This document shows positions 35,342 through 43,757 of a stretch of DNA of 57,836 nt, piece by piece. The first letter of the stretch is position 1. Every line of letters starts with the position of its first letter. The notes beneath the pieces were generated by a model that had not been told where the DNA came from, searched no databases, and saw only the letters and a program-made list of their open reading frames with translations. The stretch lies in contig JBPPNE010000074.1 in the NCBI GenBank assembly GCA_051306415.1, positions 1 through 57,836 of the forward strand, read 5' to 3'. This DNA is from CBDDRG01 sp051306415. Its GTDB lineage: Bacteria; Pseudomonadota; Gammaproteobacteria; Pseudomonadales; Porticoccaceae. Made by a program: the position numbers and the translations under genes.

Positions 35342-35575
35342 TCACTTCTTCTTTTGCGTGACGAGCCATGCCACGAAGCCGACCAACGCGATGACAACCA
35401 GGATCGGCAACCATATCCCGCCGTATCCACCCATCCAGCCGAAGCCATAGCCATCCATCATGCCGCCCATGCCGTATCCGCCTTGCGACGGTTGAGCCAG
35501 TGCTGTTGTTGTAACAATCGTTGCACCTATCAGTGCGGCAGCGCTCAAAGTCTTGCGAAGGTTCATGCGTTTCAT
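35342..35575 (-). CDS. small exported/membrane protein, Gly-Met-rich
   Basis: A 77-residue protein with an N-terminal signal-like segment (LRKTLSAAALIGATIVTTTALAQP), a Gly/Tyr/Met stretch (GGYGMGGMMDGYGFGWMGGYGG) and a C-terminal membrane helix (IWLPILVVIALVGFVAWLVTQKKK). GGAG lies seven bases before ATG 35575. It resembles small membrane proteins found beside copper ATPases; exact family not recognised. Confidence 0.65.
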   Translation of the reverse strand: MKRMNLRKTLSAAALIGATIVTTTALAQPSQGGYGMGGMMDGYGFGWMGGYGGIWLPILVVIALVGFVAWLVTQKKK

Positions 35576-35679
35576 AGCTAAACTCCATTCAGAGATTATT
35601 GCGGGATAGTTTCTTATAGACGCAGACTTTTTCACCGTCTGTACGCCGCCGCACATAATGCCTTTATGCCCTGTTATTG

Positions 35680-37614
35680 CTATTTTTCCAGTCTCAGCAA
35701 TCGCGCGTTGATGGCCACAATCACTGTACTTGCGGCCATCAACGCTGCACCCACTGCCGGGGTGAGCACCATGCCCCACGCGTAAAGCGCGCCGGCCGCT
35801 AACGGAATCGCGACGACATTGTAGCCGGTGGCCCAGGCCAGATTCTGTATCATTTTCCGATACGTGGCCCGGGAAAGCTGCACGATGGCCACAACGTCCA
35901 GCGGGTTGCTGCGTACCAGAATCACGTCGGCGGTTTCCACCGCCACATCGGAACCGGCACCGATGGCGATACCCACGTCGGCCTGCGCCAGCGCCGGAGC
36001 ATCGTTCACGCCGTCACCGGTCATGGCCACCCTCACCCCGCGTGATTGCACTTCTTTCACTTTGGCGGCCTTGTCCTGAGGCAGAACTTCGGCGAAATAT
36101 TCATCCAGCCCGATCTGATCCGAAACCCACTGCGCCGTCGCTTTGTTATCGCCGGTGAGCATCATGCAGCGGATGTTCATCGCCTTGAGGGCAGCTATGG
36201 CTTGCTTCGCCTCGGGCCGGACGATGTCGGCCAGTGCGATCGCGCCTTTCAACTGACCGTCCACGAGCACAAACACGACCGTTTTGCCCTGGGCTTGCAG
36301 CGGCTCGACGCTTTTGTCGTCAAACGCGATGTTCTGTTCGCGCAAGAAGCCTGGACTGACCACTTTGATGTCTTTGCCATCGACCCTGCCTTCTGCGCCT
36401 TTGCCGGTGATGCTTTTGAAGCCTTCAACCGGTAGCTTCTGCTCGTAAGCATCAGCGATAGCTTTGGCGATGGGATGCTCGGAATTCGCGTCCACCGAGG
36501 CCGCGTATTTGCGCAGCGTGTCTTCGTCGATGTCCTGCGCCAGCAGCAGCGTGTCGGTCACGCCAAAGCGGCCCTCGGTCAGCGTGCCGGTCTTGTCAAA
36601 GATGATGGCTTGCAATTTCCGCGCACCCTCGAAAGCGCCGCGATTGCGAATCAGCAGGCCGTTGCTCGCGGCCAGTGCCGTGGAGACGGCTACTACCAAC
36701 GGCACCGCCAGACCGAGCGCATGCGGGCAGGTGATCACCATCACAGTCACGGCGCGCTCGATGGCAAACGCGAATTCCTTGTTCATGAAATACAGCCAGA
36801 TGAATAAGGTAATGACTCCGGAACTCAGCCCAATGATGGTGAGCCACATCGCGGCGGTATCGGCGAGGTTTTGCGTCTTCGATTTGCTTTCCTGCGCCTG
36901 CTTCACCAGGTTGATGACCTGCGACAAAAACGAATCCTTGCCAGTACCTTTGACTTCGATAGTCAGCGAGCCTTCGCCGTTGATGGCGCCGCCGATGACT
37001 TTGCCGCCGCTCTTCTTGCTGACCGGGGTCGATTCCCCGGTGAGCATCGCCTCATTGACCGAACTCTCGCCGTCGACGATCACACCGTCCGCAGGGATTT
37101 TTTCACCCGGCTTGATCAGCACCCTGTCATCAACTGTCAGTTCGCCCAGCGGCACGTCTTTCACGCTGCCGTCGGGCATGAGTTTGTGTGCATCGGAAGG
37201 CATCAGTTTCGCCAATGCCTCCAGCGCCTTGGATGCGCCCATCACCGACTTCATTTCGATCCAGTGCCCGAGCAGCATGATGTCTACCAGCGTGGCCAAT
37301 TCCCAGAAGAACATCTTGCCGATCAGGCCGAACACCACGGCGCTGCTGTATGCATAAGCGGTGGTGATCGCGACGGCGACCAGCGTCATCATCCCAGGCT
37401 TGCGGGCCTTAAGCTCATCGAACAAGCCCTTGAGGAACGGCCAGCCGCCATACCAGAATACCGCCGAGGCAAAGCCGAACAGGACGTAGGTGTCGCCCGA
37501 GAAACTGATGGCTTCGCGCAAGCCCACCAGTTTTTGCAGCAGCGGCGAGAGAACGAGTATCGGCAACGTCAGGGCCAGCGAGATCCAGAAGCGTTTCCTA
37601 AAATCTGCCGCCAT
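35680..37614 (-). CDS. copB: CopB-type (P1B) copper-translocating ATPase
   Basis: 644 residues from ATG 37614. The metal-binding membrane motif is CPH (VITCPHALGLAVPL, about residues 296-298), the phosphorylated Asp is in DKTGTLT (about 340), with LTGES, MLTGDN and MTGDGVNDAPAL. CPH is typical of CopB-type exporters of Cu or Ag. No HMA domain is in this frame. The 14 codons before the ATG read VESPPAGHDHHAH in frame, the usual His-rich CopB lead-in, and join by a -1 shift to the HMA-linker gene at 37569-38354, which overlaps by 46 bases. The true protein may be that fusion. Confidence 0.93.
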   Translation of the reverse strand: MAADFRKRFWISLALTLPILVLSPLLQKLVGLREAISFSGDTYVLFGFASAVFWYGGWPFLKGLFDELKARKPGMMTLVAVAITTAYAYSSAVVFGLIGKMFFWELATLVDIMLLGHWIEMKSVMGASKALEALAKLMPSDAHKLMPDGSVKDVPLGELTVDDRVLIKPGEKIPADGVIVDGESSVNEAMLTGESTPVSKKSGGKVIGGAINGEGSLTIEVKGTGKDSFLSQVINLVKQAQESKSKTQNLADTAAMWLTIIGLSSGVITLFIWLYFMNKEFAFAIERAVTVMVITCPHALGLAVPLVVAVSTALAASNGLLIRNRGAFEGARKLQAIIFDKTGTLTEGRFGVTDTLLLAQDIDEDTLRKYAASVDANSEHPIAKAIADAYEQKLPVEGFKSITGKGAEGRVDGKDIKVVSPGFLREQNIAFDDKSVEPLQAQGKTVVFVLVDGQLKGAIALADIVRPEAKQAIAALKAMNIRCMMLTGDNKATAQWVSDQIGLDEYFAEVLPQDKAAKVKEVQSRGVRVAMTGDGVNDAPALAQADVGIAIGAGSDVAVETADVILVRSNPLDVVAIVQLSRATYRKMIQNLAWATGYNVVAIPLAAGALYAWGMVLTPAVGAALMAASTVIVAINARLLRLEK

Positions 37615-38354
37615 GTGGGCATGATGGTCGTGTCCGGCGGGGGGGCTTTCGACTCAGCGTCCACGGGTGTTGAGGGCTGTGTGCCCGACGCCGCGTGACC
37701 CTTGTGGCCGCCAGCTGCGGGAGTGGCCGGCGCGGGTTCTGGCTCAGCGGCGGACGCGCCTGGGGCAGCTTTCGGCGCATCGGCTGCGGGCGTTGAAGTC
37801 TGCGCGCCCGGTTCCACCTTGCCCTTGTCTTCGCCGGCAAAGGTATCCCTTACCCAAGCGGTAACCTTGCCAAGTGCCCCCGACTCCTCATGGTCCCTGT
37901 GTTCGTCGGCTGGAGAAGCGGCAGGCGTGGATGCCGGAGTGGCGGCGGAAGCGCCCGTAGGAGGTTTCGGCTCAGCGACAACGAATGTTGACGGCGGCGT
38001 ACTCGGCGGCGCTTGGTCGCTTTTCCCGCCACCTGCTGAAGCGGCAGGCGTGGGGGCGTCAACAGGCGCGTCCTGGGATGGTTTCGGCTCGGCGGCTGCG
38101 GCTGCGGACGGTGGCGCGTCCGGCACCACTTTGTCCTGTGGTCCGTCGCCTGCGGGCTGCTTCCCGCGTTGGTGCACGAGTACCTTGATATCGGCGACGT
38201 TGAGCAGGGTTTCGTCGTAGCGCACCGTGGCGTTTCCCGCAGCGTAATTCACTGTCGCGCTTTCGATACCCGGCACCTCGCCAAACCGCTTTTCCACTTC
38301 GTCCACGGTCAACACCGACAGCATGTCGTGCACTTCAATAACGCTCGTTTTCAT
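37569..38354 (-). CDS. HMA-like domain (CxxC lost) with Pro/Ala-rich linker, probable N-terminus of CopB
   Basis: 261 residues. Residues 1-65 form an HMA-like ferredoxin fold (MKTSVIEVHDMLSVLTVDEVEKR, YAAGNATVRYDE) in which the usual MTCxxC is MLSVLT, so both Cys are replaced by Ser and Thr. The remaining 195 residues are Pro/Ala/Ser-rich with short His motifs (DEHRDH, GGHKGH). The frame leaves family sequence at a run of seven C (37639-37645) and ends in unrelated residues inside copB. A -1 change there would fuse it to CopB. It is coupled to the preceding HMA gene (TGATG). Confidence 0.75.
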   Translation of the reverse strand: MKTSVIEVHDMLSVLTVDEVEKRFGEVPGIESATVNYAAGNATVRYDETLLNVADIKVLVHQRGKQPAGDGPQDKVVPDAPPSAAAAAEPKPSQDAPVDAPTPAASAGGGKSDQAPPSTPPSTFVVAEPKPPTGASAATPASTPAASPADEHRDHEESGALGKVTAWVRDTFAGEDKGKVEPGAQTSTPAADAPKAAPGASAAEPEPAPATPAAGGHKGHAASGTQPSTPVDAESKAPPPDTTIMPTWRQILGNASGSRWP

Positions 38355-38794
38355 CACTCCTCCTTTGCGGCTACGGATGTTGATGGCGGCGCAGCCGGCG
38401 CCGCTTTGTCCTGTTGCCCGTCGCCTGCAGGAACAGCCGGCTTGGGCGCAGCGGCAGGCGCGACCGGGGCAGCTTTCAGCATAGCGGGTTCGGACGGTGA
38501 AGCGGCGGCCGGCGCCGCTTCCAGCGTTGGTTCTACAGCATGCTTATGTGCTGGCTTGTCTTCGCTCTCATCCTTGGCTTTGGATTCGCCTGCGGGCCGC
38601 TTCCCGTGTTGGTGCACGAGCACCTTGATACCGGCGACATCGAGCCGGGTTTCGTCGTAGCGCACCGTGGCGTTTCCCGCAGCGTAATTGACCGTCGCGC
38701 TTTCGACACCCGGCACCTCGCAAATCCGCTTTTCCACTTCGTCCACAGTCAGTACAGACAGCATGTCGTGTACTTCAATAACGCTCGTTTTCAT
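38354..38794 (-). CDS. HMA-like protein (CxxC lost) with Pro/Ala-rich tail
   Basis: 146 residues. The N-terminal HMA-like domain is nearly identical to that of the next gene (IEVHDMLSVLTVDEVEKRICEVPGVESATV), with S and T at the two Cys positions. The tail after residue 65 is Lys/Glu then Pro/Ala-rich (EDKPAHKHAVEPT, PAAAPKPAVPAGDGQQDKAAPAAPP). No membrane segment or catalytic domain. Stop and next start share TGATG, so it is translated with its neighbours. The tail matches 38794-39234 closely, indicating tandem duplication. Confidence 0.75.
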   Translation of the reverse strand: MKTSVIEVHDMLSVLTVDEVEKRICEVPGVESATVNYAAGNATVRYDETRLDVAGIKVLVHQHGKRPAGESKAKDESEDKPAHKHAVEPTLEAAPAAASPSEPAMLKAAPVAPAAAPKPAVPAGDGQQDKAAPAAPPSTSVAAKEE

Positions 38795-39234
38795 CACTCA
38801 TCCTTAGCGGCTGCGGGTGTTGACGGCGGCGCAGCCGGCGCCTCATTGTCCTGTTGCCCGTCGCTTGCAGGAGCTGCCGGCTTGGGCGCGGTGGCAGGCG
38901 CGACCGGGGCAGCTTTCGGCACAGCGGGTTCGGGCGGTGAAGCGGAGGCCGGCGCCGCTTCCTGCGTTGGTTCTACAGCATGCATATGTGCGGGCTTGTC
39001 TTCGCTCTCATCCTTGGGTTGGGATTCGCCTGCGGACTGCTGCCCGCGTTGGTGTATGAGTACCTTGATATCGGCGACTTCGAGCAGGGTTTCGTCGTAG
39101 CGCACCGTGGCGTTTCCCACAGCGTAATTGACCGTAGCGCTTGCTACACCCGGCACCTCGCCAATTCGCTTTTCCACTTCGTCCACGGTCAATACCGACA
39201 GCATGTCGGTTACTTCAATAATGCTGGTTTTCAT
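38794..39234 (-). CDS. HMA-like protein (CxxC lost) with Pro/Ala-rich tail
   Basis: 146 residues, tandem paralogue of 38354-38794. The motif is VTDMLSVLTVDEVEKRIGEVPG, again without Cys. The tail contains EDKPAHMHAVEPTQEAAPASASPPEP. AAGGAGG precedes the ATG at 39234. It lies 50 bases after the P2-type ATPase, and the spacer (GATGTAACAAA...CATT) is the same as that before the ATPase's own HMA start. Confidence 0.75.
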   Translation of the reverse strand: MKTSIIEVTDMLSVLTVDEVEKRIGEVPGVASATVNYAVGNATVRYDETLLEVADIKVLIHQRGQQSAGESQPKDESEDKPAHMHAVEPTQEAAPASASPPEPAVPKAAPVAPATAPKPAAPASDGQQDNEAPAAPPSTPAAAKDE

Positions 39235-39284
39235 ATCGCCTCCTTAATGGTCTTCATATTTGAAATGTTTTGTTACATCTCCGA

Positions 39285-42200
39285 TCATTTCGCGAGCTGG
39301 CCGTTTTGTGCGCGCGCCTGCATAACTTGCGTAAAAGTGTGACTCACCAATTTGCGCAGTTCGCTGACCCACAGCACCACGCTGGCCATCGCCATGCACA
39401 GCAGCCACTGGTCGAACGCCAGCGGCACCGTACCGAAGGCAAGGTTGAGGAAGGCGAGGTTGACGACTGCCACCTGCAACAGCGCCGACAGTGCAACCGC
39501 GCCCCACAGCCACGGGTTGACGAACAGGTGCCTGAACGCACTCGTCGTGTCCGAGCGCGCGTTGAAGCAGGTGAATAAGCTGGTGAAGACGAGTACCGTA
39601 AAACCTGCGGTGCGGGCAGTTTTGAGGTCGTATGCGCCCTCGATCAGCCCACCAGGCAGGTAGATGTCGATCGTCAGCAGCGTCACCACGGCTATCACCA
39701 CGCCGGTTTGGATCACATTCGCCCACATGCGGACGTCAATCAACCGCTCGCTTAAGTGCCGCGGCTTGCGGGCCATGAGGTCGTCAGTGGGCGGGTCGAC
39801 GCCCATCGCGAGCGCAGGCCCGGAGTCGGTGATCAGGTTGATCCACAGGATCTGCGTGGCGAGCAGCGGCAGCACTACTGCGCCGCCAGCGCCTTTGAGC
39901 CCAATCACGCCGGCCCCTACCACGCCCAGGAAGACCGTCAGCACCTCGCCCATGTTCGAGGACAGCAGGTAGCGCAGGAACTTGCGGATGTTGTCGACAA
40001 TGTCGCGCCCTTCGCGCACAGCCTCGACGATCGTGGCGAAGTTGTCGTCGGCGAGGATCATCTTGGCCGCTTCCTTCGTCACCTCGGTCCCGGTCACACC
40101 CATCGCGACGCCGATGTCAGCCGACTTCAGCGCGGGTGCATCGTTGACGCCGTCGCCGGTCATCGCGACGATGTTTCCGTCGGCCTGCAGTGCGTCGACG
40201 ATGCGCAGCTTGTGCGCGGGCGACACCCGTGCGTAGACGGACGTCTTGCGCACTGCGTCGGCGAAGCCCGCGCCGTCCAGCGCGTCGAGCTCCGCCCCCG
40301 TCAGCGCCGGGGCACCGGCCTCCACGATCCCAAGGTCGGCGGCGATGCGTGCGGCGGTGCGCGGGTGGTCGCCGGTAATCATGATCACCCGGATGCCAGC
40401 CCGATGGGCCTCGCGAATGGCAACCGCCGCCTCCTCGCGCGGCGGGTCGATGATGCCCACGGTGCCCACGAACACGAGGTCACGTTCGAGCGATTCCGTG
40501 ACTTGCGGGTCCTCACCGGGGCCGAGGGGGCGGTAGGCCACGGCCAGGGTGCGCAGCGCCGCGTCTGAAAGCGTGTCGACGTCAGCCAGGAGCCGCGCCC
40601 GCCGCGCGTCATCGAGGTCGACGAGTTCCATCCCCACCCGCGCCCGGGTGCACCGTTCGAGTAGGACATCCGGGGCACCCTTGGTGATCACCACAACCTC
40701 GTCGTTGTGTTCGTGGTCCAGTTCGATCGTCGACATCATCTTGCGCTCGGACGTGAACGGGATTTCGCCGATGCGCTCGAAACGCCGCTCGCGCTGCTCG
40801 GTGACGCCGAGTTTGCGCTCGGCCACCAGGAATGCCGCTTCGGTGGGGTCGCCGTGAATCTCCCACTCGCCCCCCGCCCCCTGGCGCAGGTCGGCGTTGC
40901 CGGCCAGGCTGCCGCCGCTGAGCACCGCGATTTGCTCGTCATGCAGCGGTCCGGCAGTTAGCTCAGCGCCTTCGTGCTCCACCCGCCCCTGAGGCGCGTA
41001 CCCCACCCCGGTGACATGGGTGCCGCCCGAGGCGGTCATCACCCGTACGATGGTCATTTCCCCACGGGTCAGGGTGCCGGTCTTGTCCGAGGCGATGACC
41101 GATGCGGAGCCCAGCGTCTCCACCGACGACAACTTTTTGACGATCGCGTTGTGCTTCGCCATCCGCTGCACCCCCAGGGCGAGCACCACCGACAGGATCG
41201 CCGGCAGCCCCTCGGGCACAGCCGCCACCGCCAGGGCCACGCCGAGCAGCAAGACGTGAATGACATCGGCGGCGCTGCGGATATCGGAGATCAGCAGGAT
41301 GGTTCCCACCACCACCACGGCAATGATGACGATCGCTATGCCGAGCATGCGCCCGATGCGTCCGACTTCCTTCTCCAACGGTGTCGGCTCGTCCGCGGTG
41401 GCCTCAAGCATTGCGGCAATCGAACCCATCTCGGTGTCCATCCCGGTCGCCGTGATCACGGCCCGGCCCGCGCCCTGCGCCACAGCCGTGCCCTTGAAGA
41501 CCATGTCGAACCGGTCGCCGAGCGCCGCCGCCTCGCGCAGCGTGGCCGCATCCTTGAGCACGGCTTCACTCTCGCCGGTCAGAGAGGCTTCCTGCACGCG
41601 CAGTGAGGTGGCCTCGATCAGGCGCGCATCCGCCCCGATGGCGTCACCTTCACCGAGCGCGAGCAAGTCCCCGAGCACCAGTTCCGCGCTGGGCACACGC
41701 AGCAACTGTCCGTCACGCATGACCGCCGAGGTTACGGCGGTCATCCGTGCCAGTGCGGCGACGGCGTTCTGTGCCTTGGCTTCCTGCATAAAGCCCAGCA
41801 CCCCATTGAACAAGACAACGATCGTGATAACAATCGCATCCACCGGCCAGCCCTTCGTGCCCTCAATGATCCAGGCGACGAGGGCGATGGCGATGGCGAC
41901 GAGCAGCAGATAAACCAGGGGATCATGGAAGTGCGACAGGAAGCGAAGCCACGCTGGCCGCCGCGGAGCAGAGCGGAGTTCGTTGCGGCCGTTTTCCGAA
42001 AGACGGCGCGACGCCTCCTGTGAAGTGAGTCCGTTTTCGAGGTCTGCGCCAAAAGCTCTCGCTACTTCGTCAGCATTTTTGACGGAAGGATCATCGAGAC
42101 TGCCTGCCTTCTCCATGGTGGATGCGGGAGTCATAGCGGGTGCGGGGGATGGAGGCGGCGCACCCGGCGCCGTGTGGCTCGCGTGGCCGTCGACTGCGGG

Positions 42201-42530
42201 AGCGGTCGGCGCAGGCACAGCAGCTATGGGCGTTGAAACGGAGGCCGGAGCCGCTTCCGGCGTTGGTGCTACAGCATGCTTTTGTGCGGGCTCGTGTTTG
42301 CTCACATGCTTGGGTAGGCGTTCGTCTGCGGACTGATGCCCGCGTTGGTGCACAATCACCTTGATATCGGCTACTTCGAGTAGGGTTTCGTCGTAACGTA
42401 CCGTGGCGTTTCCCGCGGCGTAATTCACTGTCGCGCTTTCGACACCCGGCACCTCGCCAATCCGCCTTTCCACTTCTTCCACACTCAATACCGACAGCAT
42501 GGCGCGCACTTCAATAACGCTCGTTTTCAT
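39285..42530 (-). CDS. P2-type cation ATPase (Ca2+/Mn2+-like) with Cys-less HMA head
   Basis: 1081 residues. Residues 1-65 are an HMA-like domain with MLSVLS in place of MTCxxC; residues 66-140 are a Pro/Ala/His linker with VDGHASH. A P-type ATPase of the SERCA/PMR1 class follows: PEGLPAI in helix 4 (about 439), phosphorylation motif DKTGTLT (Asp about 482), TGESEAV, MTGDGVNDAPALKSADIGVAMG, SSNMGEV and ILWINLITDSGPALAMG in helix 6. Likely exports Ca2+ or another divalent ion. AAGGAG precedes ATG 42530; an upstream extension to 42617 is remnant sequence. Confidence 0.9.
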   Translation of the reverse strand: MKTSVIEVRAMLSVLSVEEVERRIGEVPGVESATVNYAAGNATVRYDETLLEVADIKVIVHQRGHQSADERLPKHVSKHEPAQKHAVAPTPEAAPASVSTPIAAVPAPTAPAVDGHASHTAPGAPPPSPAPAMTPASTMEKAGSLDDPSVKNADEVARAFGADLENGLTSQEASRRLSENGRNELRSAPRRPAWLRFLSHFHDPLVYLLLVAIAIALVAWIIEGTKGWPVDAIVITIVVLFNGVLGFMQEAKAQNAVAALARMTAVTSAVMRDGQLLRVPSAELVLGDLLALGEGDAIGADARLIEATSLRVQEASLTGESEAVLKDAATLREAAALGDRFDMVFKGTAVAQGAGRAVITATGMDTEMGSIAAMLEATADEPTPLEKEVGRIGRMLGIAIVIIAVVVVGTILLISDIRSAADVIHVLLLGVALAVAAVPEGLPAILSVVLALGVQRMAKHNAIVKKLSSVETLGSASVIASDKTGTLTRGEMTIVRVMTASGGTHVTGVGYAPQGRVEHEGAELTAGPLHDEQIAVLSGGSLAGNADLRQGAGGEWEIHGDPTEAAFLVAERKLGVTEQRERRFERIGEIPFTSERKMMSTIELDHEHNDEVVVITKGAPDVLLERCTRARVGMELVDLDDARRARLLADVDTLSDAALRTLAVAYRPLGPGEDPQVTESLERDLVFVGTVGIIDPPREEAAVAIREAHRAGIRVIMITGDHPRTAARIAADLGIVEAGAPALTGAELDALDGAGFADAVRKTSVYARVSPAHKLRIVDALQADGNIVAMTGDGVNDAPALKSADIGVAMGVTGTEVTKEAAKMILADDNFATIVEAVREGRDIVDNIRKFLRYLLSSNMGEVLTVFLGVVGAGVIGLKGAGGAVVLPLLATQILWINLITDSGPALAMGVDPPTDDLMARKPRHLSERLIDVRMWANVIQTGVVIAVVTLLTIDIYLPGGLIEGAYDLKTARTAGFTVLVFTSLFTCFNARSDTTSAFRHLFVNPWLWGAVALSALLQVAVVNLAFLNLAFGTVPLAFDQWLLCMAMASVVLWVSELRKLVSHTFTQVMQARAQNGQLAK

Positions 42531-42568
42531 CGCAGCTCCTTGGTCGGCTTCATCTTGTGAATGCTTTG

Positions 42569-42610
42569 TTACATCGCCAATCTCTTCGCAAGCTGACCGT
42601 TTTCGAGGTG
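42569..42610 (-). pseudogene. 3' tail remnant of a second HMA-ATPase gene
   Basis: Minus-strand codons here read ENGQLAKRLAM then TAA. The intact P2-ATPase ends AQNGQLAK-stop, and the DNA that follows (GAT.GG.GATGTAACAAA.CATT) is shared with the spacer after the intact gene. This implies that the HMA gene at 42653-43138 once continued into an ATPase body that has been deleted. Confidence 0.55.
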
Positions 42611-42662
42611 GCGCCAACCTCGTTATGGCAACTGTGCAACACGCGTGTCGGCCTAGCTTTTG
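42599..42662. repeat. repeated hairpin element, copy 1
   Basis: This 64-base element has about 55 identical bases with 43694-43757. It includes an inverted repeat (CGAGGT ... ACCTCG around a seven-base loop) and ends in the stop region of the HMA gene 42653-43138. It marks the 3' boundary of two HMA-tail genes. Confidence 0.6.
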
Positions 42663-43138
42663 TTCGGCGCCGCTTTGTCTTGTTGTTTGTCGCCTGCAGG
42701 AGCAGCAGGCTTCGGCGCAGTGATCGCGGGAGCGGCGGCCGGCGCGGCCGGGGACGATTTCGGTGTTGTTGACGGCGCCGCTTTGTTTTGTTTCGCGGTG
42801 CCTGCGGAAGCAGTGTCCGCTGTGACAGGTGCGTCCGGGGGAGTTTTCGGCGCAGCGGGTGCGGGGGCTGCGGGCGGCGCGCCCGGCGCGGTGTGGCCTT
42901 CGTGACCGTCGCCCGCCGAAGCGGTGGCAGGCGCGGCGGACTCATACCCGCGTTGGCGCACGGCCGACTTGATATCGGCGACCTCGAGTCGGGTTTCGTC
43001 GTAGCGCACTGTGGCGCTTCCCGCAGCGAAATTCACCGTGGCGCTTTCGACACCCGGCACCTCGCCAAGCCGCTTTTCCACTTCGTCTACGGTCAGTACC
43101 GACAGCATGTCGCGCACTTCAATAACGCTCGTTTTCAT
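42653..43138 (-). CDS. HMA-like protein (CxxC lost) with Pro/Ala-rich tail
   Basis: 161 residues. HMA-like residues 1-65 (VRDMLSVLTVDEVEKRLGEVPG, FAAGSATVRYDE) lack both Cys. The tail has GDGHEGHTAPGAPPAAP, a short His motif recurring in sister proteins, then Pro/Ala/Lys. AAGGAGG precedes ATG 43138. It lies upstream of the P2-type ATPase in the same direction. Probably cytoplasmic. Confidence 0.75.
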   Translation of the reverse strand: MKTSVIEVRDMLSVLTVDEVEKRLGEVPGVESATVNFAAGSATVRYDETRLEVADIKSAVRQRGYESAAPATASAGDGHEGHTAPGAPPAAPAPAAPKTPPDAPVTADTASAGTAKQNKAAPSTTPKSSPAAPAAAPAITAPKPAAPAGDKQQDKAAPNKS

Positions 43139-43241
43139 CGTGCCTCCTTACTTAGTCGGCTTCATCTTCTGCGGGTCCGGCCGGATCAGCCGCTTATCCT
43201 TGCCGGTGTAGTGAAGCCGCCCGAGAAGATGAAGCACCACA

Positions 43242-43628
43242 CTAGTTTCCTTTTGGCTTATGTTTCTCGTAGCGCTCCGTATCGCCAGGTCCTTCTTCCC
43301 GAACCATTTCGCACACTGCCAAGGGTGTCGGTGCACCGGCACGCCAAAACCATCCCACGGGGAGAAAGCGATCGGTCTGGTTTGCGATTTCGCGCGTTGG
43401 CTGGAAGGACACTTCCAAACCAGATTCCACCTGCATAACTTCATCGGGAAGCGGCTGGAATTCACCAGTTTGTTCGTCGTGCATGTGCGGCATGAAAATG
43501 CCGAGTCTGTATTCAGACAGTCTGCGAAGCATCTCCTGGACTTCTGGAAGGTGGATTGCCTCCTGAGCAGTTCTCAACGCTTGTGGCAAACCACTGGCGT
43601 TTCCTTGTGAAACATTCGCTATCGTCAT
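43242..43628 (-). CDS. hypothetical protein
   Basis: 128 residues, soluble. Contains ALRTAQEAIHLPEVQEMLRRLSEYRLGIFMPHMHDEQTGEFQPLPDEVMQVESGLEVSF, which suggests a conserved hypothetical family with a helical N-terminus and a beta-rich C-terminus; I do not recognise a function. AGGAG precedes ATG 43628. It is inserted between two HMA-like genes. The 100 bases downstream carry an open tail (KRLIRPDPQKMKPTK) in another frame that may be a remnant. Confidence 0.65.
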   Translation of the reverse strand: MTIANVSQGNASGLPQALRTAQEAIHLPEVQEMLRRLSEYRLGIFMPHMHDEQTGEFQPLPDEVMQVESGLEVSFQPTREIANQTDRFLPVGWFWRAGAPTPLAVCEMVREEGPGDTERYEKHKPKGN

Positions 43629-43693
43629 GATTCGCTCCTGCTTAGACGTTGTTGACCCATTCGAATTGGCCAGGTCAAGTGCCGAGTGCCCTT

Positions 43694-43757
43694 GTTTTCG
43701 AGGTAGCACCAACCTCGTTGTAGCAACTGCGCAAGACACGTGTCGTCCTAACTTTTG
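43694..43757. repeat. repeated hairpin element, copy 2
   Basis: Second copy of the element at 42599-42662, at the 3' end of the HMA gene 43748-44215. The outer six stem pairs (CGAGGT/ACCTCG) are the same as in copy 1 and most differences fall in the loop or flanks. Confidence 0.6.

Noticed and set aside
43148..43465. 105-residue frame overlapping the hypothetical gene at 43242-43628
   Set aside because: Only its last 30 codons are outside that gene; no recognisable family, so I treat the end at most as a remnant.
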